Source: Mumia xiangluensis
Lineage (GTDB): Bacteria > Actinomycetota > Actinomycetes > Propionibacteriales > Nocardioidaceae
Assembly: GCF_010994095.1 (NCBI RefSeq)
Contig: NZ_WJYO01000002.1
Coordinates: forward strand, 186,001-250,000
Direction of reading: 5' to 3'
Length of the DNA stretch: 64,000 nt
Shown here: piece by piece, positions 52,217 to 61,715 of the stretch
Numbering within the stretch: the stretch's first letter is position 1
Layout: every line of letters starts with the position of its first letter
The notes under the pieces: model-generated
Database searches by the model: none
Seen by the model: the letters and a program-made list of their open reading frames with translations, nothing else
What the model was told of the DNA's origin: nothing
Translations under genes and position numbers: made by a program

Positions 52217-53665
52217 ATGCGCCGCCAGGCCACCGTCCTCCACCTCGACCTCGACGCGTTCTTCGCTGCCGTCGAGCAGCGCGACAAGCCGTCTCTGCGG
52301 GGCAGGCCGGTCGTCGTCGGCGGCCTCGGGGCCCGCGGAGTCGTGTCGACCGCCTCGTACGAGGCACGCGCGTACGGCGTCCGTTCCGCCATGCGTACGG
52401 CGGAGGCGCGGGCTCGCTGTCCGCACGCGGCCTATCTCTCCGGACGCTTCGACGCGTACCGGGCGGCCAGCCGGATCGTGATGGGCCGTCTGCGGGAGAT
52501 CTCGCCGCTGGTCGAGCCGTTGTCGCTCGACGAGGCCTTCGTCGACCTCGCGGCCGGCGACGACACCCGCGACCTCGACCTGGACGGTTTGCGCGCGCTC
52601 GCCGAGCAGGTCCGCGCCGACGTCGCCGAGCGCACCGACGGGCTCACCGCCTCCGTCGGGATCGCGTCGTCCAAGCTCCTCGCCAAGATCGCCAGCGAGC
52701 TCGCCAAGCCGGACGGGCTGCACGTCGTGACGCCCGGCACGGAGCTCGACGTCCTCGCGCCGCTCCAGGTCCGAGCGATCCCCGGCGTCGGACCGGTCAC
52801 GGCGGAGCGCCTGCGACGGCTGGGCGTCCAGACCGTCGCCGACCTGCGCGGGGTGGACCTCCCCGACCTGACCTCGCTGCTCGGGTCCGCGTACGGCACG
52901 TCGCTGCACGCCCTCGCCCGTGGCGAGGACCACCGGCCCGTCGTCGCCGAACGGGAGACGAAGTCCCTCAGCGTCGAGGACACCTTCGAGACCGATATCA
53001 CCGACCCGCGGGTCCTCGCCGACGTGGCCACGATGATGAGCCGACGTGTGTCCGAGCGTCTGCGCGGCAACGGCATGTCCGGGCGCACGGTCACGCTGAA
53101 GATCAGGCACCACGACTTCGAGACCCACACGCGGTCGGCCACGCTCGCCGGACCGACCGACGACGGGCGCGTGATCGCTCGCACCGCCACCGGGCTCCTG
53201 GCCGAGATCGACACCTCGTCCGGCATCCGGCTGCTCGGCGTCGGGGTGTCCGGCATGGCCGACTGGGTGCAGGACGACCTGTTCGTCACCGACGAGGACG
53301 CCCCGGACGAGGGGCTCTCCGACGACCGGGTCTCCGACGACGGGCGCTCCGACGAGGCTGACCCGGACGACGGTCCTGACGGCAGAGGTCCGCTGCCTGA
53401 CGCAGACGCCGGGCCAGAGACCGGCGGCCTCCCCGAGGCGGCACGCGACGCGACCACTCGCACGCCGCCCGCCACGCTGCGCAGCCGCCCCCGCTGGGCG
53501 CCGGGTGCCGACGTCGTCCACGCCGAGCACGGGGCGGGATGGGTGTGGGGGTCCGGCCTCGGACGCGTCACCGTACGCTTCGAGACCCGCCACACCGGCC
53601 CCGGTCCTGTCCGTACGTTCGACGCGGACGACGCGTCGTTGCGACCCGGTACGGTCGAGCCATGA
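52217..53665 (+). CDS. dinB: DNA polymerase IV
   Basis: A 482-residue Y-family translesion polymerase. Catalytic acids are D11 in LHLDLDAFF and D105/E106 in SLDEAF. The thumb HhH motif is IPGVGPVTAERLRRLG and the little finger follows (GRTVTLKIRHHDFETHTRS). A strongly acidic linker (about residues 355-415) leads to a small C-terminal domain GADVVHAEHGAGWVWGSGLGRVTVRFETR, as seen in other actinobacterial DinB1 proteins. ATG 52217 follows CAGAAT by six bases. The stop overlaps the next start (ATGA). Confidence 0.93.
   Translation: MRRQATVLHLDLDAFFAAVEQRDKPSLRGRPVVVGGLGARGVVSTASYEARAYGVRSAMRTAEARARCPHAAYLSGRFDAYRAASRIVMGRLREISPLVEPLSLDEAFVDLAAGDDTRDLDLDGLRALAEQVRADVAERTDGLTASVGIASSKLLAKIASELAKPDGLHVVTPGTELDVLAPLQVRAIPGVGPVTAERLRRLGVQTVADLRGVDLPDLTSLLGSAYGTSLHALARGEDHRPVVAERETKSLSVEDTFETDITDPRVLADVATMMSRRVSERLRGNGMSGRTVTLKIRHHDFETHTRSATLAGPTDDGRVIARTATGLLAEIDTSSGIRLLGVGVSGMADWVQDDLFVTDEDAPDEGLSDDRVSDDGRSDEADPDDGPDGRGPLPDADAGPETGGLPEAARDATTRTPPATLRSRPRWAPGADVVHAEHGAGWVWGSGLGRVTVRFETRHTGPGPVRTFDADDASLRPGTVEP
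53650..53655 (+). promoter_or_regulatory. TACGGT -10 box, leaderless-type promoter of the S9 peptidase
   Basis: TACGGT followed by six bases and ATG 53662, located inside the 3' end of dinB. The peptidase may therefore be transcribed both from here and by read-through. Confidence 0.4.
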
Positions 53666-55824
53666 GCACGTCTTCGGCCTCGCGGCCCCCCGTCGCGCCG
53701 CGCCACCCGCAGGTCCGGTCCCACCACGGCGACGATGTCACCGACGACTACGAGTGGCTGCGCGACAAGGAGTCGCCGGAGACCGTCGCCTACCTCGAGG
53801 CCGAGAACGCGTACGCCGCCGAGCGCACCGACCACCTGGCGTCGCTGCGCGACCGCCTGTTCGACGAGATCAAGTCCCGCGTGCTCGAGACGGACCTGTC
53901 GGTGCCGGTCCGTCGTGGCGCCTGGTGGTACTACGCCCGCACGTTCGAGGGCCGCGAGTACGCCGTCCACTGCCGCTGCCCGATCGCGGGCGCCGACGAC
54001 TGGACGCCGCCGGAGCTCGACTCGGCGACCCCGGTCGCCGGCGAGGAGATCCTCCTCGACGGCAACGTGGAGGCCGAGGGCCACGACTACTTCTCCCTCG
54101 GCGCCCTCAGCGTGAGCCGCGACGGCACCCTCCTCGCGTACTCCGTCGACACCGAGGGCGACGAGCGCTTCACGCTGCGCGTGAAGGACCTGACCACGGG
54201 CGAGCTGCGTGACGACGAGATCACTGACGTCTCGTACGGCGCCACCTGGTCGTTCGACGCCGGCCACCTCTCCGCCGGCTACCTCTACTACACGACCGTC
54301 GACGACGCGTGGCGTCCCGACAAGGTGTGGCGCCACAAGCTTGGTACGCCGTCGGAGGCCGACGAGCTCGTGTTCCACGAGACCGACGAGCGCTACTTCA
54401 CCGGCGTCGGGTCCACCCGCAGCGACCGCTACCTCGTGATCGCGTCCGGCTCGAAGATCACGACCGAGGTCCGCGTGCTCGACGCCACGGACCCCACCGG
54501 CGAGTTCCGGGTGGTCGCACCGCGTCGCGACGGCATCGAGTACAGCGTCGACCACGTCGTCGTCGGCGGCGAGGACCGCTTCCTCATCCTCCACAACGAC
54601 GGCGCCGTCAACTTCGAGCTGGCGAGCGCACCCGTCGCGACGCCCGGCCCCGAGCACTGGCGTCCCGAGATCGCGCACCGCGACGACACCCGGCTCGAGG
54701 ACGTCGACGCCTTCGCCGGCTTCGTCGCCGTCAGTCTGCGTCGCGACGCTCTCAGCCAGGTCGCGATCATCGGCCTCGACCCCGACGCGGCACCCGGCGC
54801 AGCACTCGGTGAGCAGGTCGCCGTGCCGTTCGACGAGCCGCTCTACACCAGCGGGGTCGGCTCGAACCCGGAGTGGGAGCAGCCCCTCGTACGCCTCGGA
54901 TACACGTCGTTCGTCACCCCTGAGACCGTGTACGACTACGTCGTCGCGACGGGCGAGCTGGTGCTGCGTAAGCAGCAGCCGGTGCTTGGCGGCTACGACC
55001 CCACCGCGTACACGCAGCACCGCCTGTGGGCGACCGCACGCGACGGCGTACGCATCCCCATCTCGGTCGTCGCCCGCAAGGGGGTCGCGCTCGACGGGAC
55101 GGCCCCCGCGCTGATCTACGGGTACGGCGCGTACGAGGCCAGCATGGACCCGAGCTTCCGGGTGACGCGCCTGCCGCTGCTCGACCGCGGCATCGTGTTC
55201 GCCGTCGCGCACGTGCGGGGCGGCGGAGAGATGGGCCGCGGCTGGTACGAGGACGGCCGCATGCTCCACAAGAAGAACACCTTCACCGACTTCGTCGACT
55301 GCGGCCGCCATCTCGTCGCCGAGGGCTGGACCTCCCACGACCGCCTCGTCGCCGAAGGCGGCTCCGCTGGTGGCCTCCTCATGGGCGCAGTCGCCAACGA
55401 TGCTCCGCAGGACTACGCCGGTGTCCTCGCGGTCGTGCCGTTCGTGGACGCGCTGACGTCGATCCTCGACCCGTCGCTGCCGTTGACGGTGATCGAGTGG
55501 GACGAGTGGGGCGACCCGCTGCACGACGCCGACGTCTACGCCTACATGAAGTCGTACTCCCCCTACGAGAACGTCACCGCCCAGCCGTACCCCAAGATCC
55601 TCGCGATCACGAGCATCAACGACACGCGCGTCCTGTACGTCGAGCCCGCTAAGTGGGTCGCCCGCCTGCGCGCGGTCGCCGACGCCGATGTGCTGCTCAA
55701 GACCGAGATGAGTGCAGGGCACGGCGGAGTCAGCGGGCGCTACGAGGCCTGGAAGGAGCGCGCGTACGAGCTGGCCTGGATCATCGACACGTCCGGGGCT
55801 CCGCACGAGCCCGCCGGCGGCTGA
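53662..55824 (+). CDS. ptrB: S9 family oligopeptidase (protease II/oligopeptidase B-like)
   Basis: A 720-residue prolyl-oligopeptidase-family enzyme. The N-terminal beta-propeller covers about residues 75-420 and the C-terminal alpha/beta hydrolase carries the catalytic Ser in GGSAGG, Asp in TSINDTRV and His in AGHGG. The YGYGAYEASMDP and RGGGEMGRGWYEDGR segments are typical of oligopeptidase B, which cleaves after basic residues. No signal peptide, so cytoplasmic. It starts with a four-base overlap with dinB. Confidence 0.92.
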   Translation: MSTSSASRPPVAPRHPQVRSHHGDDVTDDYEWLRDKESPETVAYLEAENAYAAERTDHLASLRDRLFDEIKSRVLETDLSVPVRRGAWWYYARTFEGREYAVHCRCPIAGADDWTPPELDSATPVAGEEILLDGNVEAEGHDYFSLGALSVSRDGTLLAYSVDTEGDERFTLRVKDLTTGELRDDEITDVSYGATWSFDAGHLSAGYLYYTTVDDAWRPDKVWRHKLGTPSEADELVFHETDERYFTGVGSTRSDRYLVIASGSKITTEVRVLDATDPTGEFRVVAPRRDGIEYSVDHVVVGGEDRFLILHNDGAVNFELASAPVATPGPEHWRPEIAHRDDTRLEDVDAFAGFVAVSLRRDALSQVAIIGLDPDAAPGAALGEQVAVPFDEPLYTSGVGSNPEWEQPLVRLGYTSFVTPETVYDYVVATGELVLRKQQPVLGGYDPTAYTQHRLWATARDGVRIPISVVARKGVALDGTAPALIYGYGAYEASMDPSFRVTRLPLLDRGIVFAVAHVRGGGEMGRGWYEDGRMLHKKNTFTDFVDCGRHLVAEGWTSHDRLVAEGGSAGGLLMGAVANDAPQDYAGVLAVVPFVDALTSILDPSLPLTVIEWDEWGDPLHDADVYAYMKSYSPYENVTAQPYPKILAITSINDTRVLYVEPAKWVARLRAVADADVLLKTEMSAGHGGVSGRYEAWKERAYELAWIIDTSGAPHEPAGG

Positions 55825-55861
55825 TCCCACAGATGTCAGCGGTGTGCGCGACGATGGCGAG

Positions 55862-56407
55862 ATGACACGCACGGTCTACTACACCGCTTCCAGCCTCGAC
55901 GGGTTCCTCGCCACCGAGGACCACTCGCTCGAGTGGCTCCTCTCCCAGCCGGTGTCGGAGGAGATGCAGGGCGAGATGGAGGAGCTCGGGAGCCGGTTCG
56001 GTGCTCAGCTGATGGGTTCCAGCACCTACCAGTGGCTCCTCGACCACGAGGACCTGCTGGCCCACCCCGACAAGTGGGCCTACCCGGCGCCGACCTGGGT
56101 GATGACGCACCGCGACCTCCCGGCCGTCCCCGGAGCAGACATCCGGTTCGCCCAGGACGACGTGACCACCGTGCACGCCGCGATGGTCGCCGCTGCCGGT
56201 GACAAGGACGTCTGGGTCGTCGGCGGTGGAGACCTCGCGGGCCAGCTCGCGGACGCGGGCCTCCTCGACGTCCTCGAGGTGTCGTACGCACCCGTCACGC
56301 TGGGCTCCGGCGCACCGCTTCTCCCCCGCCGACTCGATCTGGACCTCCGTGAGGTGCGTCACGACAATCCGTTCGTGACGGCCCGTTTCGACGTCCGGAA
56401 GCCCTGA
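55862..56407 (+). CDS. dihydrofolate reductase/RibD C-terminal family protein
   Basis: A 181-residue reductase-fold protein: YYTASSLDGFLATEDHSLEWLL at the start (the common YxxxSLDGF motif), MGSSTYQWLL, and DVWVVGGGDLAGQLADAGLLD (NADPH-binding loop). These small DHFR-like proteins mostly have unknown substrates. The following 150 bases up to sigB contain a comparatively AT-rich stretch and probably its promoter, which I could not define. Confidence 0.85.
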   Translation: MTRTVYYTASSLDGFLATEDHSLEWLLSQPVSEEMQGEMEELGSRFGAQLMGSSTYQWLLDHEDLLAHPDKWAYPAPTWVMTHRDLPAVPGADIRFAQDDVTTVHAAMVAAAGDKDVWVVGGGDLAGQLADAGLLDVLEVSYAPVTLGSGAPLLPRRLDLDLREVRHDNPFVTARFDVRKP

Positions 56408-56559
56408 TTTCCCGCAATCAGTGTGATCTGAGTTAAGAAAACCCTGAGACAGGCACCTTTAGCACGCTCCGTTCGTCTTTTCCAGTGCCGGACGGAATCG
56501 ACCGGCGGCCGACCGTGTTGTACAGGTCGAGCCGAACACGAAGTAAGGAGCTGGTCTGC

Positions 56560-57513
56560 GTGACGACAGCAACGACTCAGGTGCGAGAGCGCGTCGATGG
56601 CCGAGACAGCGTCGGGATGTACCTCGACGAGATCTCGCGCACTCCGCTGCTCGACGCCGCCCGCGAGGTCGAGCTGAGCAAGACCATCGAAGCCGGTCTT
56701 CTCGCGAAGCACCTCCTCGAGGAAGGCCGCGTGGGTCGCAAGAAGGGTGGCGCCCCGAAGTCCGCCACCCAGGAGGAGCTCGAGTGGATGGTCGCCGAGG
56801 CTGACCGCGCCATCGACGAGTTCATCACCGCGAACCTCCGTCTGGTCGTCTCGATCGCCCGCAAGTACGGGCGCTCGCAGATGCCGCTTCTCGACCTGGT
56901 GCAGGAGGGCAACACCGGCCTCATCCGTGCCGTCGAGAAGTTCGACTACCTCAAGGGCTTCAAGTTCTCGACGTACGCCACCTGGTGGGTCCGCCAGGCC
57001 ATCACGCGCGGCATCGCCCAGCAGGGCCGCGTCGTACGCCTCCCCGTCCACGTCGTCGAGGAGCTCAACCAGGTCGGCGCCGCCCGCCGCAACCTGGAGC
57101 GCAAGCTCGGCTACGAGCCCGACCCGGCCGAGATCGCCGAGGAGCTCGGCATGGAGGTCGACCGCGTGCTCGACCTGATCTCGTGGGGGCGTGACCACGT
57201 CAGCCTCGACTCCCCCGTGGACGAGGACGGCGACACGTCGCTCGGTGACCTGGTCGCCCGCGAGACGCAGCCCGGCCCGGACCACGCGGTTCTCGACACC
57301 GAGTCGCGCGACCGCCTGTCGGGGCTCGTCGAGCACCTCGGCGAGCGCGAAGCAGACATCATCCGCTGCCGGTACGGCCTTCTCGACGGCCGCCAGCACA
57401 AGCTCGCCGACATCGGCAAGCGCCACGGCATCTCCGCCGAGCGGGTGCGCCAGCTCGAGCGCGAGTCGATCCAGCGTCTCCGCAAGATCGCGGATCCGGA
57501 TCTGGCTGCCTGA
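56560..57513 (+). CDS. sigB: group 2 sigma-70 factor (SigB type)
   Basis: A 317-residue sigma factor lacking the long N-terminal tail of SigA. Region 1.2 is DSVGMYLDEISRTPLL, region 2 [39 protein letters not shown] and TYATWWVRQAITRGI, and region 4 is LADIGKRHGISAERVRQLERESIQRLR. The GTG at 56560 has AAGGAG nine bases upstream. As in mycobacteria, a sigA and a sigB type gene lie within a few kilobases. It probably serves stationary-phase or stress transcription; that is family knowledge. Confidence 0.9.
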   Translation: MTTATTQVRERVDGRDSVGMYLDEISRTPLLDAAREVELSKTIEAGLLAKHLLEEGRVGRKKGGAPKSATQEELEWMVAEADRAIDEFITANLRLVVSIARKYGRSQMPLLDLVQEGNTGLIRAVEKFDYLKGFKFSTYATWWVRQAITRGIAQQGRVVRLPVHVVEELNQVGAARRNLERKLGYEPDPAEIAEELGMEVDRVLDLISWGRDHVSLDSPVDEDGDTSLGDLVARETQPGPDHAVLDTESRDRLSGLVEHLGEREADIIRCRYGLLDGRQHKLADIGKRHGISAERVRQLERESIQRLRKIADPDLAA

Positions 57514-57540
57514 CGCAGGCTCGCACAGCACGACCCGAAC

Positions 57541-57582
57541 GGGCCGGTGCCCTTCGACCGACGAGGTCGAGGGCACCGGCCC
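57541..57582. terminator. long stem-loop terminator after sigB
   Basis: A 12-bp GC stem (GGGCCGGTGCCC with its complement) extended by TCGACC/GGTCGA after a one-base bulge, with a short loop. It separates sigB from the convergent NmrA-like gene. Confidence 0.8.
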
Positions 57583-57707
57583 GTCGGCGTTGGAGGACTA
57601 CCAGGGGGCGTTCTCGAGCACTCCATCGGCGCCATGAGGCCCCTCGGGACGGAGGGCCGGCTCGCTCAGGACCGTTGCGGGTCGGCGAGAGCAGGACGCA
57701 GCACGTC

Positions 57708-58556
57708 CTACGCCCACGCCGACAGCGTCGTCGGGGTCGTCGTGAGCACGTCCCGCGCCTGCTCACGCGCGAGCTCGCGGACCCCCGTCGTCATGCCGAC
57801 GACCTGCCGTGCGGCACCCTCGGGGATCCCCAGGGAGGTGAGCGCCTCCAGGAGCTCGTCGTCTCCGATCTGGTGCACCGCGACGGGATGACCTGTCACC
57901 TCCGTGATGGTTCGGGCGACGTCGGCGAACGAGAGGTCCTCCGGACCGTGGACACCCTGGATCCGAAGCCCCGACCACGCCTCGGCCAGCAGGTTGGCGG
58001 CCACCACGCCGGCGACGTCGTGCGGAGCGACCCACGGGAGCCGTCGATCCGGCGTCATCGCCGTCATCAGGACGCCCGCACGCAGCGAGTCGAGGTCATC
58101 GAGCAGGTTGGAGAAGAAGTAGCCGCAACGCAGAGCCAGCAGGTTGGTGCCCGTCGCACCGAGAATCTCCTCCGCCGCAGCCAGACCGTCGATCAAACCG
58201 GCCCCCTGGCGGAGCTCAGCCCCGCCGCTGCTCTGCAGCACGACCCGCGAGATCGCGTGCTGCCGGACCGCGGCTGCGGCGTGCTCGGCGAGGGCGCGCG
58301 TCGAGGCGTTGGGATCGTCGACGGACAGATCGGTCGGGTCCACCCAGAACAGTGCGTCGACGCCCTCTGTTGCTGCGACGACGTAGTCGGGGTCGCGCAG
58401 GTCGCCCTCCCGAGGCTCGACGTACGGCAGCAGATCGGGGTCGAGGCGACCGGCGTCCCGCAGCAGCAGGACCGGGCGTACGCCGGCCTGAACGAGGATG
58501 CGCACCACGCGCGACCCCACGTGGCCGGTCGGTGTCGTGACAGCGATGGTCGTCAT
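57708..58556 (-). CDS. NmrA-like/SDR-a NAD(P)-binding protein
   Basis: A 282-residue atypical short-chain dehydrogenase fold: TTIAVTTPTGHVGSRVVRILVQAG (a glycine motif of the GxxGxxG type), EGDLRDPDYVVAATEGVDALFWVDP and ALRCGYFFSNLLDDLDSLRAG. No Tyr-x3-Lys active site is apparent. NmrA-like members bind NAD(P)H as sensors or reduce unknown substrates. A TAGCGT box lies seven bases before ATG 58556. Confidence 0.85.
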   Translation of the reverse strand: MTTIAVTTPTGHVGSRVVRILVQAGVRPVLLLRDAGRLDPDLLPYVEPREGDLRDPDYVVAATEGVDALFWVDPTDLSVDDPNASTRALAEHAAAAVRQHAISRVVLQSSGGAELRQGAGLIDGLAAAEEILGATGTNLLALRCGYFFSNLLDDLDSLRAGVLMTAMTPDRRLPWVAPHDVAGVVAANLLAEAWSGLRIQGVHGPEDLSFADVARTITEVTGHPVAVHQIGDDELLEALTSLGIPEGAARQVVGMTTGVRELAREQARDVLTTTPTTLSAWA

Positions 58557-58563
58557 CGCTCAC

Positions 58564-58569
58564 ACGCTA
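58564..58569 (-). promoter_or_regulatory. TAGCGT -10 box, leaderless-type promoter
   Basis: Minus-strand TAGCGT, seven bases, then ATG 58556 of the NmrA-like gene; it overlaps the 3' end of coaE. Confidence 0.4.
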
Positions 58570-59178
58570 GCTCCGGTGACTGACACCCTCACCGCGCGAC
58601 AGCGCGGACCACAGCCGGTCGACCGCGCCCCCGAGGTCCTCGAGGGACCCGGTGTTGTCGATCACGACGTCGGCGACCGCCAGCCGCTGCTCCCGAGACG
58701 CCTGAGCAGCGATCCTGCCCTCGGCCTCCTCACGCGACATGCCGCGATGCAGGACCAGACGGTCGATCTGGGTCTCGACCGGCGCGTCGACGACCACCAC
58801 CACGTCGTACGAGGCCGCCTGTCCGGTCTCGACGAGCAGCGGCACGTCGTGGACGACGACCGCGCCCTCACCGGCGGCTGCCTCGAGCTCGACAGCTCGC
58901 GCGCGGACGCGTGGGTGGATGATCGCCTCCAGGTCGCGCCGGGCGGCGGGGTCGGCGAAGACCACAGCCCCGAGCGCCGGACGATCGAGTCGCCCCTCTG
59001 CATCAAGCATGCCCTCACCGAAGCGCTCGACGACGGCCGCCAACCCCGGCGTGCCCGGCTCGACGACCTCACGCGACAGAACGTCGGCGTCCACCACGAC
59101 CGCACCGTGGTCACGGAGGAGTGACGTCACCGCACTCTTGCCGGCGCCGATGCCACCGGTCAGCCCGACTCGTGTCAT
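58567..59178 (-). CDS. coaE: dephospho-CoA kinase
   Basis: A 203-residue kinase performing the last step of coenzyme A synthesis. The P-loop is [11 protein letters not shown] (residues 5-15), followed by [25 protein letters not shown], and [10 protein letters not shown] with the lid [23 protein letters not shown] 59178 overlaps the lipoate-ligase-family stop by four bases, so these two are co-translated. rpsA is just upstream on the same strand, a common actinobacterial linkage. Confidence 0.94.
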   Translation of the reverse strand: MTRVGLTGGIGAGKSAVTSLLRDHGAVVVDADVLSREVVEPGTPGLAAVVERFGEGMLDAEGRLDRPALGAVVFADPAARRDLEAIIHPRVRARAVELEAAAGEGAVVVHDVPLLVETGQAASYDVVVVVDAPVETQIDRLVLHRGMSREEAEGRIAAQASREQRLAVADVVIDNTGSLEDLGGAVDRLWSALSRGEGVSHRS

Positions 59179-59951
59179 ACGGGCCGTCGGACTTCGCCGT
59201 CGCGGCCGACGTAGTGATCGGCCTGCAGCCGCTCTGCCCGCTCGCGCGTCGCGTCGTCGAGCGCGTCGATCTCGACCTCGGTCATCCGGTCGTAGTGCCG
59301 CATCAACGTGCTGGCCACGTCGTCGACCTGGACACCCGACACTTCCTCGAACACGGAGCCGACCGACTGCCGCCGGAACGGCAGCTCGAGCCGGTTGTGC
59401 ACGACCGGCAGCGCTGCCCGGAGCATCGGCGCGTCCCCGAGCACGACGACGGCGCTGAAGAGCCATGCGCCACGCACGACGCGCTGGGCGGTGCCGACCA
59501 GCTTGGTGAGCCCGCGGGCGTTGATGCTGTATTCGCCAGGACAGTACTCGCCGGGAACGGCACCCACCCGGGCGTCCACGCCCAGCTCGCCGAGAACCGC
59601 GGTGAGCAGGACGCCGTAGTCGCGGAACCGGTCGCGCATCCCCGTGCCCGGGTCGGGATCAGGGCTGACGTGGTCGATGACCAGCGACTTCTCGGTGTAG
59701 GCGGCCACCCGGCCACCGGCGCCCCGGATGATCGGGGCGAACCCCAGAGCACGGCACGCCTCGGCGGCGGAGCCGAACCCGGGACGCCTGACGTCAGAGC
59801 GCCCGAACGCCGCGGTCGGTGCCCCCGGCACGCTGATGCGGACCGTCGGGCCGATCTTGCCCTCGCCCGCCTGACGGAGCAACGCGTGCGCGATCGCAAC
59901 GTCGGTGACCGGATCGGAGTCCACCGGCTTGGGGTCGAGGATGAAGCGCAC
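59175..59951 (-). CDS. lipoate-protein ligase A family protein
   Basis: A 258-residue member of the biotin/lipoate A/B protein ligase family: [50 protein letters not shown] (RRGGGxxAxxH-type motif, here [10 protein letters not shown]) and [31 protein letters not shown] with the catalytic lysine of the family. The GTG at 59951 follows TAGCCT by six bases. The exact substrate, lipoate, octanoate or another acid, is open. Confidence 0.85.
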   Translation of the reverse strand: MRFILDPKPVDSDPVTDVAIAHALLRQAGEGKIGPTVRISVPGAPTAAFGRSDVRRPGFGSAAEACRALGFAPIIRGAGGRVAAYTEKSLVIDHVSPDPDPGTGMRDRFRDYGVLLTAVLGELGVDARVGAVPGEYCPGEYSINARGLTKLVGTAQRVVRGAWLFSAVVVLGDAPMLRAALPVVHNRLELPFRRQSVGSVFEEVSGVQVDDVASTLMRHYDRMTEVEIDALDDATRERAERLQADHYVGRDGEVRRPV

Positions 59952-59957
59952 GAGGCA

Positions 59958-59963
59958 AGGCTA
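59958..59963 (-). promoter_or_regulatory. TAGCCT -10 box, leaderless-type promoter
   Basis: Minus-strand TAGCCT, six bases, then GTG 59951. It indicates that the lipoate-ligase-family/coaE pair can be transcribed separately from rpsA. Confidence 0.45.
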
Positions 59964-59983
59964 CCGACCGACCGCGACAGGCG

Positions 59984-60017
59984 ACGAGGCCCCCGCCCGA
60001 GTGGGCAGGGGCCTCGT
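59984..60017. terminator. stem-loop terminator after rpsA
   Basis: A 15-position stem with one C-A mismatch and a GAGT loop, 25 bases beyond the rpsA stop on the minus strand. Confidence 0.8.
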
Positions 60018-60042
60018 GCAGCGCTTCAGCGGGAGCGGGAGA

Positions 60043-61539
60043 TCACTCGCCGCCGGTGAGCTTGTCGCGCAGCGCCTGCAGAGCCTCGTCCGACGCGAGT
60101 GCGCCGCCGGTGGAACGGGCGGCGTCCTGCGACGTGGTCGAGGACGACGAGGTAGCGGCGCCGCCGGACGAGTACGACCCGCCGGTGGCCTCGCCCGCCT
60201 CGCGCGCCGAGACCTCGGCGTCGGCGATCTGCTTCTTGTGGGCCTCCCAGCGGGCGTGGGCCTCGGCGTACTGCCGCTCCCAGGTCTCCCGCTGCTCGTC
60301 GAAGCCCTCACGCCACTCGCCGGTCTCCGGATCGAAGCCCTCGGGGTAGATGTAGTTGCCCTGGGCGTCGTACGAGGAAGCCATGCCGTACAGCGTCGGA
60401 TCGAAGTCGTCGGCGTCCTGCGCGACCTCGGTCTCGTTGGCCTGCTTCAGCGACAGCGAGATGCGACGACGCTCGAGATCGATGTCGATGATCTTGACCA
60501 TCACCGCATCGCCGACCTGGACGACCTGCTCCGGGATCTCGACGTGACGCTCAGCGAGCTCGGAGATGTGCACCAGGCCCTCGATGCCCTCCTCGACGCG
60601 CACGAACGCACCGAACGGGACGAGCTTGGTGACCTTGCCCGGGACGATCTGACCGATCTGGTGGGTCCGGGCGAAGTGCTGCCACGGATCCTCCTGGGTC
60701 GCCTTCAGCGACAGCGAGACACGCTCGCGGTCCATGTCGACGTCGAGCACCTCGACGGTGACCTCGTCGCCCACCTGGACGACCTCGGACGGGTGGTCGA
60801 TGTGCTTCCAGGACAGCTCCGAGACGTGCACGAGGCCGTCGACGCCGCCGAGATCGACGAACGCGCCGAAGTTGACGATCGAGGACACGACACCCTTGCG
60901 GATCTGGCCCTTCTGGAGCTGCGTGAGGAAGTTCTGGCGGACCTCGGACTGGGTCTGCTCGAGCCACGCACGACGCGACAGGACCACGTTGTTGCGGTTC
61001 TTGTCGAGCTCGATGATCTTCGCCTCGAGCTTCTGGCCGACGTACGGGGCCAGGTCACGGACGCGACGCATCTCGACGAGCGAGGCGGGCAGGAAGCCAC
61101 GGAGGCCGATGTCGAGGATCAGGCCGCCCTTGACGACCTCGATGACGGTGCCCTCGACGACGCCGTCCTCTTCCTTGATCTTCTCGATGTCGCCCCAGGC
61201 GCGCTCGTACTGCGCCCGCTTCTTCGAGAGGATCAGACGTCCCTCCTTGTCCTCCTTCTGGAGGACGAGGGCCTCGACGGCGTCGCCGACCGAGACGACC
61301 TCGTGGGGGTCGACGTCGTGCTTGATGGACAGCTCCCGCGAGGGGATGACACCTTCGGTCTTGTAGCCGATGTCGAGGAGGACCTCGTCACGGTCGACCT
61401 TGACGATGGTGCCGTCGACGATGTCACCGTCGTTGAAGTACTTGATGGTCTTGTCGACCGCTGCGAGGAAGTCCTCCTCGCTGCCGATGTCGTTGATCGC
61501 GACCTGCGGCGCGGGTGCTGCCTGGATGCTGCTCGTCAT
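60043..61539 (-). CDS. rpsA: 30S ribosomal protein S1
   Basis: A 498-residue S1 with four S1/OB repeats: GDIVDGTIVKVDRDEVLLDIGYKTEGVIP; a second starting VVEGTVIEVVKGGLILDIGLRGFLPASL; a third with RKGVVSSIVNFGAFVDLGGVDGLVHVSELSWKHI; a fourth with VPGKVTKLVPFGAFVRVEEGIEGLVHISELAERHV. A long hydrophilic tail ends in Ser/Gly/Thr-rich low complexity. It helps mRNA binding on the 30S subunit. ATG 61539 gives the usual N-terminus (MTSSIQAAPAPQ). A canonical promoter lies about 120 bases upstream, leaving a leader of roughly 110 bases. Confidence 0.96.
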   Translation of the reverse strand: MTSSIQAAPAPQVAINDIGSEEDFLAAVDKTIKYFNDGDIVDGTIVKVDRDEVLLDIGYKTEGVIPSRELSIKHDVDPHEVVSVGDAVEALVLQKEDKEGRLILSKKRAQYERAWGDIEKIKEEDGVVEGTVIEVVKGGLILDIGLRGFLPASLVEMRRVRDLAPYVGQKLEAKIIELDKNRNNVVLSRRAWLEQTQSEVRQNFLTQLQKGQIRKGVVSSIVNFGAFVDLGGVDGLVHVSELSWKHIDHPSEVVQVGDEVTVEVLDVDMDRERVSLSLKATQEDPWQHFARTHQIGQIVPGKVTKLVPFGAFVRVEEGIEGLVHISELAERHVEIPEQVVQVGDAVMVKIIDIDLERRRISLSLKQANETEVAQDADDFDPTLYGMASSYDAQGNYIYPEGFDPETGEWREGFDEQRETWERQYAEAHARWEAHKKQIADAEVSAREAGEATGGSYSSGGAATSSSSTTSQDAARSTGGALASDEALQALRDKLTGGE

Positions 61540-61657
61540 ATGGGATTGAGTCCTGGGTGGATAGAAGTCGTGCCGAGACGACGTGGACTCTGGTGGCATG
61601 CTTGCCACAAGCACGACCCGCTCGGTCTGAGGTCGCACGAGTCCACACCGCACATCT

Positions 61658-61687
61658 AGGGTACGGGGTCGCTCACGGGACGGTCAA
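61658..61687 (-). promoter_or_regulatory. sigma-70 promoter of rpsA (TTGACC-N18-TACCCT)
   Basis: On the minus strand TTGACC (61687-61682) and TACCCT (61663-61658) are separated by 18 bases. Transcription would start near 61651, giving a long untranslated leader before rpsA, where S1 autoregulation often acts in other bacteria. Confidence 0.6.
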
Positions 61688-61715
61688 CGCGGGATATCAC
61701 ACCGCTGTCGGGCGC

